From Salinispora fenicalii (GTDB lineage Bacteria; Actinomycetota; Actinomycetes; Mycobacteriales; Micromonosporaceae): DNA of 64,000 nucleotides. The translations under genes and the position numbers were made by a program. The notes beneath the pieces were generated by a model. That model worked only from the letters and a program-made list of their open reading frames with translations, was not told the origin of the DNA and did not search any database. Positions 8,346-17,271 of the stretch are shown here, piece after piece (the stretch's first letter is position 1; each line of letters begins with the position of its first letter). The stretch is from assembly GCF_000514815.1 (NCBI RefSeq), contig NZ_KI911472.1:327713-391712 (forward strand). The letters are read 5' to 3'.

Positions 8346-9107
8346 CTAGCGTGGCACGGCCAGGTCCAGCACCGCGCCGAGCCCGTTTGGTCGACCCGCC
8401 TCGCCGGGCGGGAGCACCAGCACCGCGCAGCCGGCCGCCACCGCGCCCGCATCGGCGGGGGTGTCCCCGACCATGAGTACCCGTTCCGGGTCAACGGCCA
8501 GCGTCCCGCAGGCGTGTAGGAAGATGCCCGGGTCGGGCTTGCAGCGCCCCACCTCGTACGACAGCACGTACCCGTCTACCAGGTCGGCGAGCCCCCAGGC
8601 GGCAAAGAGCGGCCGGATGTCGAAGCCGATGTTGCTGACCACACCCACCCGTACCCCGGCGGCGCGCAGCGCGGACAGGGTGGGGGCGGTATCCGGGTAC
8701 GGCACCCACCCCTGGGGCACCAGCAACCGCTCGTAGAGCGCGTCGGCGAGCCCATCGATCCCGGCATCGACCGTCGCCGCGAGTCCCGTGTACGCGCCGC
8801 GGTGCGCATGTGGGTACAGGTCCCGGTCGGCCCAGAGCTCGGCCAGCGCGGGCGGGACCCGTTGGGGTAACGGCCCCCCGGCCCGGCCGGCGGTGAGTAG
8901 CCGGTCGGCGAGTGCGGTGGCGCGGATCCGGTCCAGGGTGGTTCCGCAGGCAGCGGCTGCCGCGGTTACCCAGGCGGTGGCCTCCTCCACCTGCGCGAGC
9001 GTGCCGTGGAAGTCGAAGAGCACCGCTTCCACGGGCCGCCGGGATGCCGTCGGGGCTGTGGCACGACCCGGGGCGGTTGTCTGGGCGGGTTCGGTACGGT
9101 CCGGCAC
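8346..9107 (-). CDS. HAD-superfamily hydrolase
   Basis: A 253-residue phosphatase-like protein. Motif I is LFDFHGTL, with a His replacing the usual second Asp neighbourhood (DFHGT instead of DxDGT). Motif II is VGVVSNIGF, motif III CKPDPGIF and motif IV MVGDTPADAGA. A cap of about 80 helical residues lies between motifs I and II. The GTG at 9107 is chosen because a leftward TAGGGT box (9115-9120) lies seven bases upstream; a GTG at 9116 would overlap that box. It diverges from helY with under 90 bases between starts. The substrate is unknown. Confidence 0.85.
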   Translation of the reverse strand: MPDRTEPAQTTAPGRATAPTASRRPVEAVLFDFHGTLAQVEEATAWVTAAAAACGTTLDRIRATALADRLLTAGRAGGPLPQRVPPALAELWADRDLYPHAHRGAYTGLAATVDAGIDGLADALYERLLVPQGWVPYPDTAPTLSALRAAGVRVGVVSNIGFDIRPLFAAWGLADLVDGYVLSYEVGRCKPDPGIFLHACGTLAVDPERVLMVGDTPADAGAVAAGCAVLVLPPGEAGRPNGLGAVLDLAVPR

Positions 9108-9194
9108 GCCGTGCACCCTACCGACTCCCCGGACGGCCCCGGACGGGACGGCCTCGTGGGGCGTGCCGGCGCGACACACACTAATCTTGGTCCC

Positions 9195-11963
9195 ATGTCG
9201 AGCCCCGCCGAGCGGTACGCCGCGGCACGCCGCCGGGCCGCACAGGTCCCCCTGTCCCCGGCGTTGGACGAGTTCGCCCTCGACCTCGGTGTCGACCTTG
9301 ACGACTTCCAGCGGGAGGCGTGCCAGGCGTTGGAGCGCGGCAGCGGGGTCCTGGTCTGCGCCCCCACCGGCGCCGGTAAGACGGTCGTCGGCGAGTTCGC
9401 CGTCCACCTGGCGTTGCGGGGTGGGACCTCGGCGGACGCGGGGCGCCGCAAGTGCTTCTACACCACCCCGATCAAGGCGTTGTCAAATCAGAAGTACCAC
9501 GATCTTGTTGACCGGCACGGCGCCGACCAGGTCGGGTTGCTCACCGGTGACAACGCGATCAACGGTGATGCGCCGGTGGTGGTGATGACCACCGAGGTAC
9601 TGCGCAACATGCTCTACGCCGGCTCGGCGACGCTGCAGGGGCTGGCGTACGTGGTGATGGATGAGGTGCACTACCTCGCCGACCGGTTCCGTGGCGGTGT
9701 GTGGGAGGAGGTGATCATCCACCTGCCCGCCTCGGTCACGCTGGTGTCGCTGTCGGCGACGGTGTCCAACGCGGAGGAGTTCGCCGACTGGCTGGTCACC
9801 GTGCGCGGCGAGACCGAGGTCGTGGTCAGCGAGCACCGGCCGGTGCCGTTGTGGCAACACATGCTGGTTGGGCGACGGATGTTCGACCTGTTCCACGACG
9901 CCGACGCCGCGCGTAAGCACGATGTGCATCCGGAGTTGCTGCGCTACACCCGGGACACGCTGCGCCGCCTCGAGTTGGGGGAGGGGCGCGGTGGCGGCCC
10001 GGGGGGTCGGCGTGGGCCGCGCTGGCGGGGGCCGATGCGCCCGGACATCGTTGACCGGCTCGACCGGGAGGGGCTGCTGCCGGCGATCCTGTTTATCTTC
10101 AGCCGTGCCGGCTGCGACGCGGCGGTGCAGCAGTGTCTCGCCGCTGGGCTCCGGCTTACCAGCCCGGAGGAGCGGGCCGAGATCCGTCGGGTGGTGGAGA
10201 GCCGGATCACCACGATCCCTGGCGAGGACCTGTCGGTGCTCGGCTACTGGGACTGGCTGGACGGGTTGGAGCGCGGCCTCGCCGCACACCACGCCGGGAT
10301 GCTGCCGGCGTTCAAGGAGGTCGTCGAGGAGCTGTTCGTCCGGGGGCTGGTGAAGGCGGTGTTCGCCACCGAGACCCTCGCGCTGGGCATCAACATGCCG
10401 GCCCGCTGCGTGGTGTTGGAACGCCTGGTCAAGTACAACGGCGAGGCGCACGTGGATTTGACGCCCGGCGAGTACACGCAGCTCACCGGCCGGGCTGGCC
10501 GACGCGGTATCGACGTGGAGGGGCACGCCGTGGTGGTCTGGTCTCCGGAGACCGACCCGCGGCACGTGGCCGGCCTGGCATCCACCCGTACGTACCCGCT
10601 GCGGTCGAGTTTCCGGCCGTCGTACAACATGGCGGTGAACCTGGTCGGCAGCGTGGGCGCGGAACCGGCCCGGGCGTTGCTGGAGTCCTCGTTCGCGCAG
10701 TTCCAGGCGGACCGGTCGGTGGTCGGGCTGGCGCGGCAGGTCCAGCGCAACACCGAGACCGTCCAGGCGTACGGCGCGGAGGCGGCCTGCCAGCACGGTG
10801 ACTTCGACGCCTACTTCGCGATCCGGGTGGCGATCGCCGACCGGGAGCGGGAGCTGGCCCGGCAGGGGCAGAGCCAGCGAAAGGCGGCGGCGATCGTCTC
10901 GCTGGAGCGGCTGCGGGTCGGCGACGTGATCCGGGTGCCGTCAGGTCGGCGAGCTGGCCTTGCGGTGGTGCTGGACCCGGCGGCTGCTGGCTTCGGGGAG
11001 CCCCGTCCGTTGGTGCTGACTCAGGACCGCTGGGCGGGCCGGGTGGGCCCGGGTGACTTCACCACACCGGCGGAGGTACTCACCCGGATTCGGGTGCCCA
11101 AACATTTCAACCACCGCTCCCCGGCCGCGCGCCGGGACCTGGCCGCTGCGGTCAGTGGCACCGGATTGAACCGGCACGGCAGTCGGCGGGGTGGCCGGCC
11201 GCGGCGCGGCGGCGGGGAGGACGACCGGCTCGTGCAGCTCCGCGCCGAGCTGCGCCGTCACCCGTGCCACGCCTGCCCGGAACGGGAGGAGCACGCCCGC
11301 TGGGCGGAGCGTCGTCGCCGGCTGGAGAAGGACACCGAGGAGCTGCGGCAGCGGGTGACCGGCCGGACCGGTTCCCTGGCCCGCACCTTCGACCGGATCG
11401 TGGCGCTGTTGACGGCCCGCGGCTATCTGGCCCCAGACGGGGGCGTCACCGACGCCGGTCGGATGTTGAGCCGGATCTGGACGGAGGCGGACCTGCTGGT
11501 CGCCGAGTGCCTGCGTCGTGGCGTGTGGAGTGGGCTCAGCCCGGCCGAGTTGGCGGCGGCGGTGTCGGTGGTGGTCTTTGAGGCCCGCCGGGACGTTGAC
11601 GAGCGCGCGTCGCTGCCGCGGGGCGCGGTGGCGACAGCGGTTGACGAGACGTTGAAGCTGTGGGGGGAGATCGAGGCCGACGAGGCGGCACAGGGCCTGA
11701 CCGTGACCCGGGAGCCGGATCTCGGCTTCGCCTGGCCGGTCTACCGCTGGGCCCGTGGGGAGCCACTCGCGAAGGTCCTCGTCAGCGGCCACATCGACGG
11801 CGAGATGCCGGCCGGCGACTTCGTCCGCTGGGCCCGGCAGGTGGTGGACCTGCTCGGCCAGCTGGCCGAATCCGGCGGCGCCTCGGCCGAGTTGCGCAGC
11901 ACCGCGCGGCAGGCCATCGCCGCGGTGAACCGCGGGGTGCTCTCTTATCAGGCCACCGCCTGA
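9195..11963 (+). CDS. helY: Ski2-like DEVH-box helicase HelY
   Basis: A 922-residue superfamily-2 helicase. Walker A APTGAGKT is at about residues 56-63, the DEVH box (MDEVHYLADRFRGG) near 155, the SAT motif (LSATVSNAEEF) near 190, and motif VI QLTGRAGRRGID near 430. A C-terminal DSHCT-like helical region follows the arch-like middle part. Related proteins (Ski2/Mtr4, mycobacterial HelY) unwind structured RNA or DNA, usually with a nuclease. The ATG at 9195 follows a TAATCT -10 box (9182-9187) by seven bases. The next gene, on the other strand, is a 5'-3' exonuclease, as in mycobacteria. Confidence 0.93.
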   Translation: MSSPAERYAAARRRAAQVPLSPALDEFALDLGVDLDDFQREACQALERGSGVLVCAPTGAGKTVVGEFAVHLALRGGTSADAGRRKCFYTTPIKALSNQKYHDLVDRHGADQVGLLTGDNAINGDAPVVVMTTEVLRNMLYAGSATLQGLAYVVMDEVHYLADRFRGGVWEEVIIHLPASVTLVSLSATVSNAEEFADWLVTVRGETEVVVSEHRPVPLWQHMLVGRRMFDLFHDADAARKHDVHPELLRYTRDTLRRLELGEGRGGGPGGRRGPRWRGPMRPDIVDRLDREGLLPAILFIFSRAGCDAAVQQCLAAGLRLTSPEERAEIRRVVESRITTIPGEDLSVLGYWDWLDGLERGLAAHHAGMLPAFKEVVEELFVRGLVKAVFATETLALGINMPARCVVLERLVKYNGEAHVDLTPGEYTQLTGRAGRRGIDVEGHAVVVWSPETDPRHVAGLASTRTYPLRSSFRPSYNMAVNLVGSVGAEPARALLESSFAQFQADRSVVGLARQVQRNTETVQAYGAEAACQHGDFDAYFAIRVAIADRERELARQGQSQRKAAAIVSLERLRVGDVIRVPSGRRAGLAVVLDPAAAGFGEPRPLVLTQDRWAGRVGPGDFTTPAEVLTRIRVPKHFNHRSPAARRDLAAAVSGTGLNRHGSRRGGRPRRGGGEDDRLVQLRAELRRHPCHACPEREEHARWAERRRRLEKDTEELRQRVTGRTGSLARTFDRIVALLTARGYLAPDGGVTDAGRMLSRIWTEADLLVAECLRRGVWSGLSPAELAAAVSVVVFEARRDVDERASLPRGAVATAVDETLKLWGEIEADEAAQGLTVTREPDLGFAWPVYRWARGEPLAKVLVSGHIDGEMPAGDFVRWARQVVDLLGQLAESGGASAELRSTARQAIAAVNRGVLSYQATA

Positions 11964-12027
11964 CGACATACATCTCGTCCGGCAACGCCGCGTCTCCAAC
12001 GCCGCGCGCTGTGCCGCTGGGCGGCGG

Positions 12028-12945
12028 TCAGTCGGCGGGGATCGCCAGGGCGTCAACCAGGCGCCGGACGGCGCCGGCGAGGTTCCACCGCTCGGCGAGG
12101 TCGAGCAGCCGATCGGGGTCGGCCGGTGCGGCCGGCAGGTCGGTGGGCAGGGCGGGCAGCGGCACATCGAGGGCGACCCGGACCACCGCCGGGGCGACGG
12201 CCAGGTAGTCCCGCGCGGCGACGAGTTTCGCCCGTAGCCCCGGCGCGAAACCGGCGTCCGGATCGTCCAGGGCGGCGAGCACACCGGCGATGTCGCCGTG
12301 TCGGGCAACGAGCCGGGCCGCGGTCTTCTCACCGACGCCGGGCACCCCCGGCAGGCCGTCGCTGGGGTCACCGCGCAGCGCGGCGAAGTCGGCGTAGCGG
12401 GCGGCGGGAACCCCGTATCGGGCCTGGACCGCAGCGTCGTCGCAGTCTGCCAGCTTCGCCACCCCCCGCCCGATATAGAGCAGCCGCACCCGGCGTGCGT
12501 CATCGACTAGCTGGAACAGGTCGCGGTCACCGGAGACCACCTCGACCGGGCCCGGCTGGGTGACCGAAAGGGTGCCGAGCACGTCGTCGGCCTCGTAGCC
12601 GGTGGCGCCGACGGTGGTGATGCCGACCGCGTCGAGCACGTCGAGGATCACCGGGACCTGCGGACTCAGCGTGTCGGGGACCACCTCACCTCCCTCCGGT
12701 GCCACCCGGTGCGCCTTGTACGAGGGCAGGAGAGCCACCCGCCACTCGGGTCGCCAGTCGTGGTCCATCGCGCACACCATCCGGCTCGGTCGGCGGGTGC
12801 GGATCAGGCTCGCCAACATGTCGAGGAAGCCGCGGACGGCGTTGACCGGTTGACCCTCGGGACCGACGGCGGCGGACTCTGGAATGCCGAAGTATGCCCG
12901 GAAGTAGAGGCTGGGCGCGTCCACGAGCATGAGCGGGGCTGGCAT
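12028..12945 (-). CDS. 5'-3' exonuclease (FEN/PolA-N family)
   Basis: A 305-residue stand-alone flap-type nuclease equivalent to the N-terminal domain of DNA polymerase I. Metal-binding acidic motifs are visible: LMLVDAPSLYFRAYF at the N-terminus, AMDHDWRPEWR, GYEADDVLGTL and VVSGDRDLFQLVDD, followed by the helix-hairpin-helix GDPSDGLPGVPGVGEKTAARL. It would remove flaps or RNA primers during repair. The reading frame is open much further upstream, but the ATG at 12945 gives the family N-terminus and normal length. It converges with helY. Confidence 0.92.
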   Translation of the reverse strand: MPAPLMLVDAPSLYFRAYFGIPESAAVGPEGQPVNAVRGFLDMLASLIRTRRPSRMVCAMDHDWRPEWRVALLPSYKAHRVAPEGGEVVPDTLSPQVPVILDVLDAVGITTVGATGYEADDVLGTLSVTQPGPVEVVSGDRDLFQLVDDARRVRLLYIGRGVAKLADCDDAAVQARYGVPAARYADFAALRGDPSDGLPGVPGVGEKTAARLVARHGDIAGVLAALDDPDAGFAPGLRAKLVAARDYLAVAPAVVRVALDVPLPALPTDLPAAPADPDRLLDLAERWNLAGAVRRLVDALAIPAD

Positions 12946-13114
12946 GCGCGACAGCCTGGCACATCGCACCGACATCGGCGTGGAGGCTGGCAGCGGGGAC
13001 CGGCCGATGGTCTCCGCTGCGCGTTTCGGTGCCGCGGCGGCGAGGCGAGCCGAACGACCGTTAAGCTGGTAGGTGCGACGGCTCAACCCCACCCCCATGG
13101 AGCTCATCAAACCC

Positions 13115-14257
13115 ATGACTGTCGACCGGATCCTCCCCACCGACGAGGCCCACGACCTGCTGGACCTGGCCACCGAACTCGCCGACCGGGAGCTCGCGCC
13201 GAAGGCCGCCGACCACGAGGAGCGCGCCGAGTTCCCCCGGGAGGTGCTGCGCACCCTGGGCCGGTCGGGCCTGCTCGGCCTGCCGTACGCGGAGGAGTAC
13301 GGCGGCGCCGGCCAGCCGTACGAGGTGTACCTGCAGGTGTTGGAGATCCTGGCCAGCCGCTGGCTCGCGGTCGCCGAGGCCGTCAGCGTCCACACCCTGT
13401 CCTGCTTCCCGCTCGCCGCGTACGGCACGGCGCAGCAGCGGAAGCTGCTGCCCGAGCTGATCGGTGGGGAGCTGCTGGGCGCGTACTGTCTCTCCGAGCC
13501 GCAGGGCGGTTCGGATGCCGCCAGTCTGACCACCCGGGCCGTCCTGGACGGTGAGGACTACGTCGTCTCCGGCACGAAGGCGTGGATCACGCACGCCCAC
13601 GTGGCAAACTTCTACAACATTTTCTGCCGTACCGGGGGTGCGGGAGCGTCGGGCATCTCCTGCCTGCTCGCGGACCGGGACCTGCCCGGGATCGAGCCGC
13701 AGCTGCCGGAGCGCACGATGGGGCTGCACGCTTCCCCGGTGGCGCAGGTCGTCTTCGACGGGACGCGGGTGCCGGCGGACCGGCTGATCGGCGAGGAAGG
13801 CCAGGGCTTCGGTATCGCGATGTCCGCGCTGGACTCGGGCCGGCTGGGGATCGCGGCCTGCGCGGTGGGCCTGGCCCAGGCGGCGCTGGACTACGCGGTC
13901 GGCTACGCCCGGGAACGGCAGCAGTTCGGCCGGGCGATTGTCGACTTCCAGGGGCTGGGATTCCTGCTCGCCGATGCCGCCACCCAGATTTCGGCGGCTC
14001 GGGCGCTGATGCTGGCGGCGGCGCGGCTGCGAGACGCCGGCCGGCCGTACTCGATCGAGGCGGCGAAGGCGAAGCTGTTCGCTACCGATGTGGCGATGCG
14101 GGTGACCACCGACGCGGTACAGGTGCTGGGCGGCGCGGGCTACGTCGCTGATCACCCGGTTGAGCGGTACATGCGCGAAGCGAAGGTGCTCCAGATCGTT
14201 GAGGGGACCAACCAGATCCAGCGTCTGGTGATCTCCCGCGCGCTGGCGAAGGGCTGA
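13115..14257 (+). CDS. acyl-CoA dehydrogenase
   Basis: A 380-residue flavoenzyme of the acyl-CoA dehydrogenase family with the three expected regions: an N-terminal helical domain; a beta-domain with YCLSEPQGGSDAASL (FAD/substrate loop) and GTKAWITHA; and a C-terminal helical domain with RQQFGRAIVDFQ, QVLGGAGY and the IVEGTNQIQR segment that carries the catalytic glutamate in many members. It would oxidise an acyl-CoA to the enoyl-CoA and pass electrons to ETF. In-frame starts at 13073 (GTG) and 13097 (ATG) are also possible; 13115 matches the usual start of relatives. It lies 1.6 kb from the lysine cluster on the far side of unrelated genes, so a link to it is only possible, not shown. Confidence 0.92.
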   Translation: MTVDRILPTDEAHDLLDLATELADRELAPKAADHEERAEFPREVLRTLGRSGLLGLPYAEEYGGAGQPYEVYLQVLEILASRWLAVAEAVSVHTLSCFPLAAYGTAQQRKLLPELIGGELLGAYCLSEPQGGSDAASLTTRAVLDGEDYVVSGTKAWITHAHVANFYNIFCRTGGAGASGISCLLADRDLPGIEPQLPERTMGLHASPVAQVVFDGTRVPADRLIGEEGQGFGIAMSALDSGRLGIAACAVGLAQAALDYAVGYARERQQFGRAIVDFQGLGFLLADAATQISAARALMLAAARLRDAGRPYSIEAAKAKLFATDVAMRVTTDAVQVLGGAGYVADHPVERYMREAKVLQIVEGTNQIQRLVISRALAKG

Positions 14258-14337
14258 CGAGGGGCGGGCCTGCGGCCGAGCCGCTTTCTGGCGACCCAGC
14301 GTCGCGTGGCGGGCCTTTTCCCGGTAGGTTGCTCGCC

Positions 14338-14844
14338 GTGGAGGAGATCGACCGGGCCATCGTCGCGGAGCTGGCCGTGGACGGCCGGCTGTCCTATACC
14401 GACCTCGCGGAGCGGGTGGGATTGTCGGTCTCCGCGGTGCACCAGCGGGTCCGTCGGCTGGAGCAGCGCGGGGTCATCGGCGGGTACGCGGCCCGGGTGT
14501 CCTTCGAGGCGCTGGATCTGCCGCTGACGGCGTTTGTGGCGATTCGGCCGTTTGACCCTTCGCAGCCGGACGACGCGCCGGAGCGGCTGTCCCACCTACC
14601 GGAGATTGACTCGTGCTACTCGGTCGCGGGGGAGGACTTCTACCTGCTGTTGCTGCGGGTGGCCGGGCCGACCGACCTGGAGCGGGTGCTGCAGGAGATT
14701 CGGATGGCAGCGAGTGTGACCACGCGGACCACCGTGGTGTTGTCAACGCCGTACGAGAGCCGGCCGCCGAAGATCAGTGCCGGGGTGTCTGGGCGGTTGC
14801 GGCCGCGGGGGCCGGGGGAGCCGGCTGGTTCCACCGACGGATGA
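14338..14844 (+). CDS. Lrp/AsnC-family transcriptional regulator
   Basis: A 168-residue regulator with an N-terminal HTH (about 2-60: DRAIVAELAVDGRLSYTDLAERVG, SVSAVHQRVRRLEQRGVI) and a C-terminal RAM ligand-binding domain (about 65-145). The GTG start at 14338 lies seven bases after a TAGGTT box (14325-14330), a leaderless arrangement. Its last 71 bases overlap the 3' end of the opposing histidine-phosphatase gene. It is the Lrp-type gene nearest to the lysine cluster, but nothing in the sequence proves that it regulates that cluster. Confidence 0.9.
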   Translation: MEEIDRAIVAELAVDGRLSYTDLAERVGLSVSAVHQRVRRLEQRGVIGGYAARVSFEALDLPLTAFVAIRPFDPSQPDDAPERLSHLPEIDSCYSVAGEDFYLLLLRVAGPTDLERVLQEIRMAASVTTRTTVVLSTPYESRPPKISAGVSGRLRPRGPGEPAGSTDG

Positions 14845-15385
14845 CCTGCCGGCCGTGTTCGTGGCCGAGCACGCTGACGGTCGCGGTTTCCAGTCGGAAC
14901 AGCGCTCCGGCGGAGGGCGGTAGGCCGAGCCACCGGGCAGTGAGCACCCGGAGACTGTGCGCGTGCCCGACCACGGCGACGGTTCCGTGGTCGAGGACGG
15001 GCCGCAGCCGGGTGAGGAGTCGGTCGAGCCGCTCGCCGATCTGGCCGGGAGACTCGCCGCCGGGGCAGCCGTCGGTCCAGAGGTTCCAGTCGGGATCTTC
15101 TTCGTGGACTTCGGCGGTAGTGCGGCCTTCGATTTCGCCGTAGTTCCACTCGGCAAGGTCGTTGTCCGTCCCGGTCGGGGTAAGGCCGGCGAGCTGCGCG
15201 GTCCGCACCGCGCGGGTGCAGGGGCTGGTCAGGACCGCGGCGAAGCGCCGGCCGGTGAGCATCGGGCCGAGTGCGCGGGCTTGCCGTTCGCCGTCGGGCG
15301 TCAGCGCGAGGTCGGTGTAAGAGGTGTGTTGCCGACGGGCGCTCCACGTGGTCTCGCCGTGTCTGATCAAGAGGAGCTCACCCAT
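14774..15385 (-). CDS. histidine phosphatase family protein (phosphoglycerate-mutase-like)
   Basis: A 203-residue protein of the phosphohistidine-phosphatase superfamily. The catalytic RHGET is at about residues 8-12, RAxxTAQ appears as TRAVRTAQLAG, the acid residue lies in WNYGEIEGRT, and the second His is in VVGHAHSLRVL. Related actinobacterial enzymes dephosphorylate small sugar phosphates or acid phosphates. The ATG at 15385 places RHGET as usual; a TTG further upstream is less likely. The 3' end overlaps the lrp gene by 71 bases in convergent orientation, so read-through antisense RNA is likely. Confidence 0.9.
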   Translation of the reverse strand: MGELLLIRHGETTWSARRQHTSYTDLALTPDGERQARALGPMLTGRRFAAVLTSPCTRAVRTAQLAGLTPTGTDNDLAEWNYGEIEGRTTAEVHEEDPDWNLWTDGCPGGESPGQIGERLDRLLTRLRPVLDHGTVAVVGHAHSLRVLTARWLGLPPSAGALFRLETATVSVLGHEHGRQVIRRWNQPAPPAPAAATAQTPRH

Positions 15386-15426
15386 GTGCTTAGTCAATCA
15401 CTGGTGGTGCCAATCTTCCTGGCTAG

Positions 15427-15438
15427 CATCCTAGGATG
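15427..15438. promoter_or_regulatory. perfect palindrome containing a -10 box on each strand
   Basis: CATCCTAGGATG is a perfect 12-base palindrome. It contains TAGGAT reading rightward and TAGGAT reading leftward, so it could act as the -10 element for both the histidine phosphatase (leftward) and the CsbD-like gene (rightward). Function is inferred from position in the divergent intergenic region. Confidence 0.4.
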
Positions 15439-15539
15439 TACTACGCGATGTGCCGCACCGTACGAACCCAAACGAATAGTCCCCAGCACCACGGGAAACC
15501 CGATATCGATGGCCGAGACGCCACGAGGGGAGAGCGGAG

Positions 15540-15737
15540 ATGGGCTTCGCCACCAAGACGAAAAACCTGGTGGACGAGCTGACCGGCGCCGCCAAGGAGC
15601 GGGTGGGCGATGTCTGCGGCGACGAGCGGCTGCGGGTCGAAGGAGTCCGGCAGCGGGGTGACGCCCGCGCTCGCCAGGCCAGGGAGGAACGCGCTGAGCA
15701 ATCGGATCGTGAGTTGGATCGAACTGGGGTGCGGTGA
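15540..15737 (+). CDS. CsbD-like small stress protein
   Basis: A 65-residue, highly charged, hydrophilic protein. The N-terminal part (GFATKTKNLVDELTGAAKERVGD) resembles the CsbD family of general-stress proteins: tandem K/E-rich amphipathic segments with the TGxxKE pattern. The C-terminal half is Arg/Glu-rich and probably helical. It is followed by a strong hairpin terminator and converges with kamA. The match is to composition and pattern rather than a full domain. Confidence 0.7.
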   Translation: MGFATKTKNLVDELTGAAKERVGDVCGDERLRVEGVRQRGDARARQAREERAEQSDRELDRTGVR

Positions 15738-15754
15738 CGTGACCGCTTGACCCG

Positions 15755-15787
15755 ACGGGCCCGGAAGCATCTTTCTTCCGGGCCCGT
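15755..15787. terminator. strong bidirectional hairpin terminator
   Basis: ACGGGCCCGGAAG (15755-15767) pairs perfectly with CTTCCGGGCCCGT (15775-15787) around a seven-base loop. It separates the CsbD-like gene from the end of kamA and would serve both. Confidence 0.8.
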
Positions 15788-15867
15788 TGTCGGTGCCGGC
15801 TACGGCCAGATCTCGGAGCGTGGTGCCGCCGACGAGTCGTGGTCACGGACGGCGGATCGAGGTGGGA

Positions 15868-17271
15868 CTAGTCGTCGCGGTGCGCCGCCCACCAGGCTTG
15901 ACCGGTCTCGGGCAGGGTGTCGATCGGGTCGTAGTACGCGTACCGCTTGTTCAGCGCCTCCAGGTCGGCGGACTCGATGGACGTGCGGTAGTTCTTGGTC
16001 CAGTACGAGATGCCGCGTTCCCGGTCGTATTCGGTGAGCATGTGCACCCAGCGCTTGCCGACGAAGGGAACGTCGCAGACGATGCGCGGGGTGGCGTAGC
16101 CGGGCAGGTAGCCCATGATGTCGTGTTGGAGCTGTTGGGCGTGCCCGACGGGGACCCGCCAATGCTCGGCGTTGGGGATCATGTCGCACAGGTAGAAGTA
16201 GTACGGCAGGATGCCGGCTTCGCCCTGCAACGCGAAGCAGAGATCAAGTAGGTCGGGTGTGGTGGCGTTGACGCCGCGCATGAGCACGCCCTGGTTGCGG
16301 ACGTCTCGAACCCCGACGTTTAGAGCGGTCTGGGCGGCCTTGGCGACCAGCGGAGTGAGGGACTGGGCGTGGTTGACGTGGGTGTGGATCGCGAGGTTGA
16401 CGCCACGGCGGGCGGCGGTGCGGGCGACCCGCTCGAGGCCTTCGACGACATCGGCCCGGAGCCAGTGCTGGGGCAGGCCCATCAGGGCCTTGGTGGCGAG
16501 CCGGATGTCGCGCACGGTCTCGATGTCGAGCAGGCGCATCAGGTACGACTCGAGGTTCTTCCATGGCACGTTGGCCACGTCACCGCCGGAGACGACGACG
16601 TCGCGGACGCCGGGGTGGGCCCGGAGGTAGGTGATGTGGGCGTCGTAGCGGTCGACGGGTTTCAGGGTGAGTTTGAGTTTGTCGATGGTGGGGGTGGAGT
16701 TGCCGACCAGGTCCATCCGGGTGCAGTGCCCGCAGTATTGCGGGCAGGTGGAGAGTAGTTCGGCGAGGACCTTCGTGGGGTAGCGGTGGGTGAGACCCTC
16801 GGCGACCCACATGTCGTGTTCGTGCAGGGAGTCGCGGCTGGCGTATGGGTGTGAAGGCCAGTCAGTGCGTCGGTCGGAGGCGACGGGGATCATGTAGCGC
16901 CGGATCGGGTCGGCGTAGAGGGCGTCGGTGGTCATCGCCTCGAAGGGCACCATGGTGTTGAGCATCTGGGGCGGTACCAGCATGGACATGGTGGCCAGAT
17001 TCTTCTGGTCGGCTTCCAGGTCGGCGTAGAAGGTCTCGCCGACGAGGTCGCCGAGGACGGCCCGGAGTTGCTTTATGTTCTTGATGCAGTTGGTGCGTTG
17101 CCACTGGGCGGACTCCCACTGGTCGCGGCTGATGTGGCGCCAGCCGGGGAAGCGGGTCCAGTCAGGTTCGACGAGGGGGGCCCGTCGGTATTCGTAGGGC
17201 TGGCCCGTGGTGGGGGCGGCCGGTGCAGGGTGGGCTGCGGAGATGGCTTCCGCGGGGTGGGTCTGGGTCAC
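15868..17271 (-). CDS. kamA: lysine 2,3-aminomutase (radical SAM, PLP)
   Basis: A 467-residue KamA-family radical SAM enzyme that would convert L-lysine to L-beta-lysine. The iron-sulfur ligand motif CPQYCGHC is at residues 176-183. Asp363 (LCDMIPNAEHW) and Asp400 (VCDVP) are 37 residues apart, exactly as the two lysine-binding aspartates (293 and 330) of the clostridial enzyme, which favours lysine as substrate. The PLP lysine is probably Lys406 in DVPFVGK; the usual glycine-rich GGGGK loop is altered and one residue shorter. The C-terminal ~60 residues also differ from clostridial KamA. The GTG start at 17271 has a strong AAGGAGGGGG upstream. It diverges from kdd. Confidence 0.9.
   Translation of the reverse strand: MTQTHPAEAISAAHPAPAAPTTGQPYEYRRAPLVEPDWTRFPGWRHISRDQWESAQWQRTNCIKNIKQLRAVLGDLVGETFYADLEADQKNLATMSMLVPPQMLNTMVPFEAMTTDALYADPIRRYMIPVASDRRTDWPSHPYASRDSLHEHDMWVAEGLTHRYPTKVLAELLSTCPQYCGHCTRMDLVGNSTPTIDKLKLTLKPVDRYDAHITYLRAHPGVRDVVVSGGDVANVPWKNLESYLMRLLDIETVRDIRLATKALMGLPQHWLRADVVEGLERVARTAARRGVNLAIHTHVNHAQSLTPLVAKAAQTALNVGVRDVRNQGVLMRGVNATTPDLLDLCFALQGEAGILPYYFYLCDMIPNAEHWRVPVGHAQQLQHDIMGYLPGYATPRIVCDVPFVGKRWVHMLTEYDRERGISYWTKNYRTSIESADLEALNKRYAYYDPIDTLPETGQAWWAAHRDD

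Noticed and set aside
9483..10796. A 437-residue leftward open frame inside helY
   Set aside because: It is fully antisense to the conserved helicase core, has biased composition and no motif; a GC-rich shadow.
15868..17271. KamA as EpmB or glutamate 2,3-aminomutase
   Set aside because: The lysine-binding aspartate pair is conserved at the same spacing and the gene lies with kdd and kamDE, so lysine is the simplest substrate.
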